The notes below the pieces were generated by a model. The model saw nothing but the letters and a program-made list of their open reading frames with translations. It was not told where the DNA came from and ran no database searches. 64,000 bases of DNA from SLHU01 sp009929975. Lineage in GTDB: Bacteria; Bacillota; Clostridia; Saccharofermentanales; UBA5734. Of the stretch, positions 59,515 through 64,000 are shown piece by piece (the stretch's first letter is position 1; each line of letters opens with the position of its first letter). Position numbers and translations under genes: made by a program. The stretch covers positions 496,001-560,000 of the forward strand of contig JAXGZQ010000002.1 in NCBI GenBank assembly GCA_040776905.1, written 5' to 3'.

Positions 59515-60862
59515 GGCCGGCCTCCGGATCAACGTCAAGATGGCGGTTCATTTCCTCTTCCAGATCCGACATGCGCGAGGCGACATCGCGGATCCGCTCC
59601 TTGAGTTTGAAAATACAGTCCGTGATTGAAGCCTGGCCGCGGACAATATCCTCAGCCAGCGATTCACAATCCGGCGCGCCACAGGCACCGCAATCCAATC
59701 CGGGAAGATCGGCGGCGATCTTCTCCATCTGTTCATACTTGCGCAGCGCTGCCATGATGTCAGCGTCCAGCCGCAGCGCGTCATTCGGCGCGAGAACCTG
59801 ATCCCATGGAGACAGTGTGATCGTGTCCGCCGGAAAGATCGTCTCCGGCTGATGGGCGGCAAGCTCACGGGCAGCTTCGATATAGGCACGCTGCCGCGAT
59901 TTGGCGGAAAAGCGGTTCGCCACCGTCAGCGGCCCGCCGATACAACCACCCAGGCAGGCATTCGCTTCAATGAAATCAACATCTTTCAGCCGCTCATTCT
60001 CGACTTCTTCGAGTATCGCCATCACATTATGAATGCCGTCGACTGCCAGATAGCGCTCAGTCTCAAGTGATAAGGCCTCTCCACCTGAATAACCCCAGCG
60101 AATCCCGCTTGCATCGGCCATCAGACGATTCATGAATCGTTCGGCCGCCGTCTCACTCATGGTCTCCAGGCCGGCAAGAATCATCGGGTAGGCATCGGAA
60201 ATCGCGATGACACCATCAATCTGGCTGGTTGAACGTCCGATCGGATAATTGACAGCCGATCGTTTAGCCGGACATGGGCTGATAAAAAAAATACCGATCT
60301 CCTCCGCCTGCAGACCACTCCTGCGCACAGCCTCCTCACGGGCCAGCCGTGCCGCGATCTCAACCGGGGCATCATAGGGAACGAGGTGGTCGATCAGACC
60401 GGGGTATTTCATCTGAATCAGCCGGACCACGACCGGGCAGGCTGAAGAAATCAAAGGTGCCTTTCCTTCGGCGAGGGCCGCCTCAATCCAGGGCATGGCG
60501 GCCCGTGAGAATATATCCGCTCCGACCGCGACTTCCCATACATCATCAAAGCCGATATTGGCCAGCGCTGCCAGGACCATGGGACGGGTTGCCGGCGGAC
60601 CGAACTGGGCATAGAGCGACGGTGCGGCCAGGGCGATGGTCATCGGGTATCGCTTGAGACTGTCAAACGTATCCATGATCGCGCTCTTGGCATGATGCGG
60701 ACAGGCCCGGATGCATTCACCACAGTCCAGACAGCGGTCCTCATCAATCTGGGCCTTGCCGCTGCGCACTCGAATCGCTCCGGTCGGACACCGTTTGATG
60801 CAGTTGGTACAACCCATGCACAGTTCGCGATTGAGCTGGACCGAGTGTCGTTTGATGGTCAT
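59498..60862 (-). CDS. Sensor-type [FeFe]-hydrogenase-like protein
   Basis: A 454-aa protein with an N-terminal pair of 4Fe-4S sites (C15/18/21/25 and C44/47/50/54), an [FeFe]-hydrogenase H-cluster domain with ligands C142 (SSACPVVV), C197 (SPCPAKRS), C303 and C307 (ACLGGCIGGP), and a C-terminal 4Fe-4S domain (C391, C394, C399, C416) followed by a short coiled coil. All four H-cluster cysteines are kept, but the residue before C142 is Ala where catalytic enzymes have the proton-transfer Cys. That substitution and the absence of a HydA small-subunit tail point to a hydrogen or redox sensor. Central gene of the locus. Confidence 0.88.
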   Translation of the reverse strand: MTIKRHSVQLNRELCMGCTNCIKRCPTGAIRVRSGKAQIDEDRCLDCGECIRACPHHAKSAIMDTFDSLKRYPMTIALAAPSLYAQFGPPATRPMVLAALANIGFDDVWEVAVGADIFSRAAMPWIEAALAEGKAPLISSACPVVVRLIQMKYPGLIDHLVPYDAPVEIAARLAREEAVRRSGLQAEEIGIFFISPCPAKRSAVNYPIGRSTSQIDGVIAISDAYPMILAGLETMSETAAERFMNRLMADASGIRWGYSGGEALSLETERYLAVDGIHNVMAILEEVENERLKDVDFIEANACLGGCIGGPLTVANRFSAKSRQRAYIEAARELAAHQPETIFPADTITLSPWDQVLAPNDALRLDADIMAALRKYEQMEKIAADLPGLDCGACGAPDCESLAEDIVRGQASITDCIFKLKERIRDVASRMSDLEEEMNRHLDVDPEAGHGDDA

Positions 60863-60882
60863 GATATCCTCCGGCTGAGAGA

Positions 60883-61305
60883 TCAGGCAAAACGGATGAG
60901 AATCGTCAGCGTCGTCCCCTGGCCGATCTCGGTTTCTATCTTCATCTCATCAGCATTCTTCTTGATATTAGGCAATCCCATACCGGCGCCGAATCCCATT
61001 TCCCTGGCCAGATCCGGCGCGGTCGACCAGCCTTCCTGCATGGCCAGCCCGACATCGGGTATGCCCGGCCCCTCGTCGCTGATCGTAATCAGGACCTGAT
61101 CAGAAAAGATCTGTACCCTGGCCTGTCCACCGCCACCATGAATCATGGCGTTCAATTCCGCTTCATACATGGCAATCGCCGCCCGCTTGACCACCGAAGG
61201 GTTCAGACCCAGGCGCGAAAGGGCTTTCTTCATATTGCTGGAGGCTTCTCCGGCATTGATGAAATCACTGCCGCGTATTACAAAATTCAGCTCGACCGGC
61301 CGCAT
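60883..61305 (-). CDS. RsbW-like anti-sigma-factor-type ATPase
   Basis: A 140-aa single-domain GHKL ATPase of the serine-kinase/anti-sigma type: N-box YEAELNAMIHGGGG, G1 DEGPGIPD, G2 GFGAGMGLPNI. Its small size fits RsbW/SpoIIAB-like proteins, which phosphorylate small antagonist proteins, yet no anti-anti-sigma protein lies nearby. ATG at 61305 follows GGGAGA. It is two bases after the DRTGG gene and 20 bases before the hydrogenase-like gene. Confidence 0.87.
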   Translation of the reverse strand: MRPVELNFVIRGSDFINAGEASSNMKKALSRLGLNPSVVKRAAIAMYEAELNAMIHGGGGQARVQIFSDQVLITISDEGPGIPDVGLAMQEGWSTAPDLAREMGFGAGMGLPNIKKNADEMKIETEIGQGTTLTILIRFA

Positions 61306-61306
61306 G

Positions 61307-61657
61307 CTATTCTCCCTTGCCCATGATGCCCGCCCCATACAGGAGTCCGCAGGCGGTAAACATCGGCAGTTGAGTCGTCATGACGCAGATCGAACGGTCT
61401 TTGGCAAGATCGAGCATTGACTGATCCGGCAGCTTGCCCCGGACAAAGACGACGACTTTCACATCCATCATCTCGGCTGTCCGGATTGCCTGTGGATTTA
61501 TCAGTCCTGTCAGCATCATCTCATTGGATGAGCAGGCAAACGCCATCACATCACTCATCAGATCCGCACCGCAGGCCACCCGTATCTCCATTGACATATC
61601 GTCAGCGGGAACCAGAACTTGCGCGTCCAGCAATTGTGCACATGCATTCAATTTCAC
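61307..61657 (-). CDS. DRTGG domain protein (second of two in locus)
   Basis: A 116-aa protein whose core (ACGADLMSDVMAFACSSNEM, LTGLINPQAIRTAEMMDVKV, FVRGKLPDQSMLDLAKDRSI and LPMFTACGLLYGAG) is a typical DRTGG-type domain of hydrogenase loci. I take the GTG at 61657, because AAGGGGAG lies six bases before it; an ATG at 61663 would place that site directly against the start. First gene of the seven-gene operon. It differs enough from the other DRTGG protein (59167-59514) to suggest an old duplication. Confidence 0.82.
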   Translation of the reverse strand: MKLNACAQLLDAQVLVPADDMSMEIRVACGADLMSDVMAFACSSNEMMLTGLINPQAIRTAEMMDVKVVVFVRGKLPDQSMLDLAKDRSICVMTTQLPMFTACGLLYGAGIMGKGE

Positions 61658-61752
61658 AGGCATCTCCCCTTGCGTCCGGCCGGCAGCAGTCTGCTGGCCG
61701 AATGTCCGTCTAACCGTTTATTGCCTTATCCTTGGCGATTCCACGCTCCAGG

Positions 61753-61778
61753 GACAAAACGCTTGTCACATTATAGCA
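61753..61778 (-). promoter_or_regulatory. Extended -10 promoter of the sensory-hydrogenase operon with overlapping palindrome
   Basis: Reverse-strand TGC-TATAAT (61778-61770) is an extended -10 element. Just downstream GACAA (61753-61757) and TTGTC (61763-61767) form a dyad with a 5-base centre exactly where transcription should start, a classical repressor position. The leader to the first gene is about 100 bases and includes a GC-rich hairpin; the 61664-61921 gap holds no gene. Confidence 0.5.
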
Positions 61779-61921
61779 TGTGTGGTATTCTTTTCCCAGC
61801 GGATAAGCGTGTTTACAGTCATCCCCCAGGTTGAATAGAAGGTTTTTTTCCTCCTACTCGTACACTTTGGAAGTCTTGTCATTCATTCCGATTCCGACAC
61901 ATAATTCAGGAGGAAATACCC

Positions 61922-62098
61922 ATGCCAGACAAAACATTGAACTGCCGTGATTGCGGCGCAGAATTCGTATTCACCGAGGGAGAACAGGCTTTCTACAAGG
62001 AAAAGGGATTTGAGAATGATCCGGTTCGCTGCCCAGATTGCCGTCGTGCCCGTAAGAATGCCCGTCGCCAGGATCAGAACAACTACGACCGTTTCTAA
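61922..62098 (+). CDS. Small zinc-ribbon protein
   Basis: A 58-aa protein with two CxxC knuckles (LNCRDCGAEF and VRCPDCRRARK) around a TEGEQAFYKEKGF helix, and a basic/Asn-rich tail ending NNYDRF. This is the probable zinc-ribbon domain common as a small free protein in Clostridia; its role is unknown. AGGAGG lies eight bases before the ATG. It stands alone, divergent from the sensory-hydrogenase operon, and has a strong terminator at 62122. Confidence 0.9.
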   Translation: MPDKTLNCRDCGAEFVFTEGEQAFYKEKGFENDPVRCPDCRRARKNARRQDQNNYDRF

Positions 62099-62121
62099 GG
62101 TCTCTGGTCAAAGTCATCATG

Positions 62122-62151
62122 AGAGTATGCCGCAGGGTATGCTCTTTTTTT
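62122..62151 (+). terminator. Terminator of the zinc-ribbon gene
   Basis: AGAGTATGCC (62122-62131) pairs with GGGTATGCTCT (62135-62145) with two wobble pairs and is followed by seven T (62145-62151). Confidence 0.88.
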
Positions 62152-62190
62152 GTGCAAACGTGGTATTGTCTGTTCTTTAGCGGCGCAGGC

Positions 62191-62218
62191 TTGACGCTTG
62201 CGGTCAGAACGTTACAAT
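62191..62218 (+). promoter_or_regulatory. Promoter of the glutamine synthetase gene
   Basis: TTGACG (62191-62196), a 16-base spacer and TACAAT (62213-62218). The leader to the ATG at 62247 is about 22 bases. Confidence 0.7.
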
Positions 62219-62246
62219 TATGAGCATGAACACAGGAGGGTGACTT

Positions 62247-64000
62247 ATGCACAGCGATCCAGTTCAGATCCGACACGATCTCCTCTACTACATTGATCCC
62301 GGCCAGCACCAGACGGAAACGATCCGGGAACTCATGCTGGAGCATCCGGAAATCCGCTTCATCTCGCTGGCCGCGATTGATCTTGCCGGTAATGATACCG
62401 ATGAAAAGATCCCGGTAAGCCTTTTTCTTGATAACATTGACGGCTACCTGCACGGTGGTGTCCAGACTGACGGTTCGTCTGTTGTACTCCCCGGAATCGC
62501 GACATTGAATGACGGCAAAGTTGATCTGATCGCCGATCCTGATGTCCGCTGGTTCGTTGACTATAACTACGAACATCGGCTGCTCGATGACGGAAAGCCC
62601 TGTGGAACGCTGCGTATTCCCGCCTTTCTCATGCATAACGGTGAGATGGTCTGTGCCCGTTCGGTCCTTAAACGGGCCGGTGAACGTTTTGACAGCCAGC
62701 TGCACCAGCTGATCAGCCGGAATCCGCAGATTTGCGGGGATTTGAGGTTTGCGCCGCAGGACGTCGAGCAGATTACGCTGACGGCCGCGACTGAGCTTGA
62801 GTTCTGGGTCCGTACACCGGATGATAAAATCGCGCGTGAACAGCTCTCCGTATCACAGGATCTCAAGGAACAATACTGGAAACGGACCAAGGGCGTCGTC
62901 AGAACCGCGCTGGAGCAGTCGATCGAACTGCTTGAACTCTATGGACTGAAACCGGAAATGGGACATAAGGAAGTCGGCGGCGTCAAGGCGCATCTCACCG
63001 GCAGCGGCGACCTTGACCACATCATGGAGCAGCTTGAGATCGACTGGAAATATTCAGGCGCGATGCAAGCCGCTGACAATGAACTGTATGCGAGAATTTT
63101 CATCAAGGAAGTGTTCCGACTGCACGGGCTGGAAGCGACCTTCATGGCCAAACCGATTGAAGGGGTGGCCGGCAGCGGTGAACACATCCACATCAATACA
63201 ATCGCCCGGCTCCGGGACGGCCGGCGGATCAACCTTTTCGCCTCCACACCGGAACAGAACAGTTTTCTCAACCCGATCGGCTGGGGCGCGCTGATGGGTT
63301 TTCTCAAGCACTATCCTGTGATCAGTCCTTTTATCAGCGTCAGCAACGACGCGTTCAATCGTCTGAAACCGGGATTCGAGGCACCGACCCATCCCGTCGC
63401 CTCACTGGGCCGCGACCTGCAGACCAGTTCCCGCAACCGGACGGTGCTCGTCGGCCTGATCCGCCATGAGGACAGTCCGGTCAGTACCCGGTTCGAGATC
63501 CGTTCTCCCAACCCGCATACCAACGCGTGGCTCGCGATGTCCGCGATTTTCCAGTGCATGCTTGACGGCATCCAGTACGCGGTCAGCAGCGGACACACGG
63601 CCGCGGAACTGGAGAAAGAATTCTGCAAGCCGGCCGGCGAAGCGGCGGAATATCTGTGTCAAAACCGGCTGTATCGCAGCGAGGACGATATCTTTCAGAC
63701 CTATGATGATGACCAGCGCGACGAGCTCTTCGGCAAACCGCCGGCCTGCGTCTACGACACGCTGCGCACACTGTTGCACGAGGACGAAGGTCTGGGCATC
63801 CTCTGTGCTGACCATGTCTTCAGCGACCACATCATCTCCTCATACTCCCGGGCGATGCTTGATATCTGGGAAATGGAACTGCGTGACCGTCTGCTGCCGG
63901 ACAGCCTTCTGCGTGTTCAGGCCTGCCGCCGTCTGCATGACAGTTCAGACTATGACGAAAGCCTGTGGCAGGAGATCAACGCGCTGCGCCAAAAGCTGGC
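62247..64000 (+). CDS. glnA: Glutamine synthetase, long divergent form (3' end outside window)
   Basis: ATP-dependent ligation of ammonia to glutamate. 584 codons are visible with no stop, longer than the usual 440-470 residues of type I enzymes. The beta-grasp part has the QTDGSSVVLPG loop; the catalytic part has ATELEFWVRT, the Glu of DNELYARIF, GSGEHIHINTI, and the glutamate/ATP segment RFEIRSPNPHTNAWLAMSAI. After the core, about 150 residues of helical, charged sequence follow. AGGAGG lies seven bases before the ATG. It could be a nitrogen-assimilating enzyme or a GS-like gamma-glutamyl ligase; I favour glutamine synthetase. Confidence 0.88.
   Translation, partial: MHSDPVQIRHDLLYYIDPGQHQTETIRELMLEHPEIRFISLAAIDLAGNDTDEKIPVSLFLDNIDGYLHGGVQTDGSSVVLPGIATLNDGKVDLIADPDVRWFVDYNYEHRLLDDGKPCGTLRIPAFLMHNGEMVCARSVLKRAGERFDSQLHQLISRNPQICGDLRFAPQDVEQITLTAATELEFWVRTPDDKIAREQLSVSQDLKEQYWKRTKGVVRTALEQSIELLELYGLKPEMGHKEVGGVKAHLTGSGDLDHIMEQLEIDWKYSGAMQAADNELYARIFIKEVFRLHGLEATFMAKPIEGVAGSGEHIHINTIARLRDGRRINLFASTPEQNSFLNPIGWGALMGFLKHYPVISPFISVSNDAFNRLKPGFEAPTHPVASLGRDLQTSSRNRTVLVGLIRHEDSPVSTRFEIRSPNPHTNAWLAMSAIFQCMLDGIQYAVSSGHTAAELEKEFCKPAGEAAEYLCQNRLYRSEDDIFQTYDDDQRDELFGKPPACVYDTLRTLLHEDEGLGILCADHVFSDHIISSYSRAMLDIWEMELRDRLLPDSLLRVQACRRLHDSSDYDESLWQEINALRQKL

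Noticed and set aside
61971..62705. A 244-codon open frame on the minus strand
   Set aside because: Antisense to the zinc-ribbon and glutamine synthetase genes, and it would cross a terminator; no motif.
1..64000. CRISPR arrays, insertion sequences, integrase or phage genes, rRNA
   Set aside because: None seen: no direct-repeat arrays, no transposase or integrase motifs, and coding content is housekeeping throughout.

Overview
The window reads as chromosome of an anaerobic, fermentative member of the Clostridia (Bacillota) with a fairly high GC content. The signs are a three-subunit NAD-linked [FeFe] hydrogenase (hydABC), a second sensor-like [FeFe] hydrogenase locus, a PPi-type phosphofructokinase, a short NAD-type malic enzyme, parE/parC as a divergent topoisomerase IV pair, strong AGGAGG ribosome-binding sites, sigma-70-type promoters and encoded CCA ends on tRNAs. 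About three quarters of the genes lie on the minus strand in tight, often overlapping operons. I saw no insertion sequence, prophage or CRISPR array.

Layout, left to right. 1-4.4 kb: edge of a membrane protein gene, then hydCBA. 4.5-16.9 kb: a pseudouridine synthase (+), then a long minus-strand housekeeping run, yqeG, an M24 peptidase, efp, asp23-like, amaP, a DUF2273-like gene, nusB, xseA, xseB, ispA, dxs, nadK, argR and recN. The sporulation genes that sit inside this neighbourhood in Bacillus are absent. 17-24.5 kb: lysC (+), a membrane-anchored degenerate polysaccharide-deacetylase-like protein, parC and parE. 24.5-27.6 kb: tRNA-Arg and tRNA-Gly, then a homocysteine methyltransferase/MTHFR fusion with a pterin-binding methyltransferase. 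27.6-34.2 kb: an SH3 membrane protein divergent from a MoxR/DUF58/transglutaminase operon, and a flavodoxin-fold reductase. 34.2-36.6 kb: tRNA-His, -Gln and -Lys, a GNAT acetyltransferase and pfp.

36.6-46.7 kb: a thyA-folA-lipoprotein-GNAT/MGMT-flavin reductase operon, a VOC protein, tRNA-Pro, thrS, comEA, rsfS and a nadD-yqeK fusion. 46.7-52.5 kb: the purine operon purEFNHD, preceded by a promoter, a guanine-class purine riboswitch aptamer and an intrinsic terminator. 52.5-57.4 kb: prfB with an aminotransferase and an Lrp/AsnC regulator, then a malic enzyme with a membrane protein. 57.4-61.8 kb: a seven-gene putative sensory-hydrogenase operon (two DRTGG proteins, an RsbW-like ATPase, an [FeFe]-hydrogenase-like protein, a PHP phosphoesterase, a HATPase protein and a 2Fe-2S thioredoxin-like protein). 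61.9-64 kb: a 58-residue zinc-ribbon protein and a long glutamine synthetase running off the right edge.

How the parts fit. HydABC would couple NADH and ferredoxin oxidation to H2 evolution. The distant sensory locus keeps all four H-cluster cysteines, has Ala at the position of the proton-transfer cysteine, and is packed with ATP-binding and phosphoesterase domains, so it is the best candidate here for a poorly described signalling system, perhaps one that reads H2 or redox state. The purine operon has a complete riboswitch. Folate chemistry recurs (folA, thyA, purN, purH, MTHFR, pterin methyltransferase).
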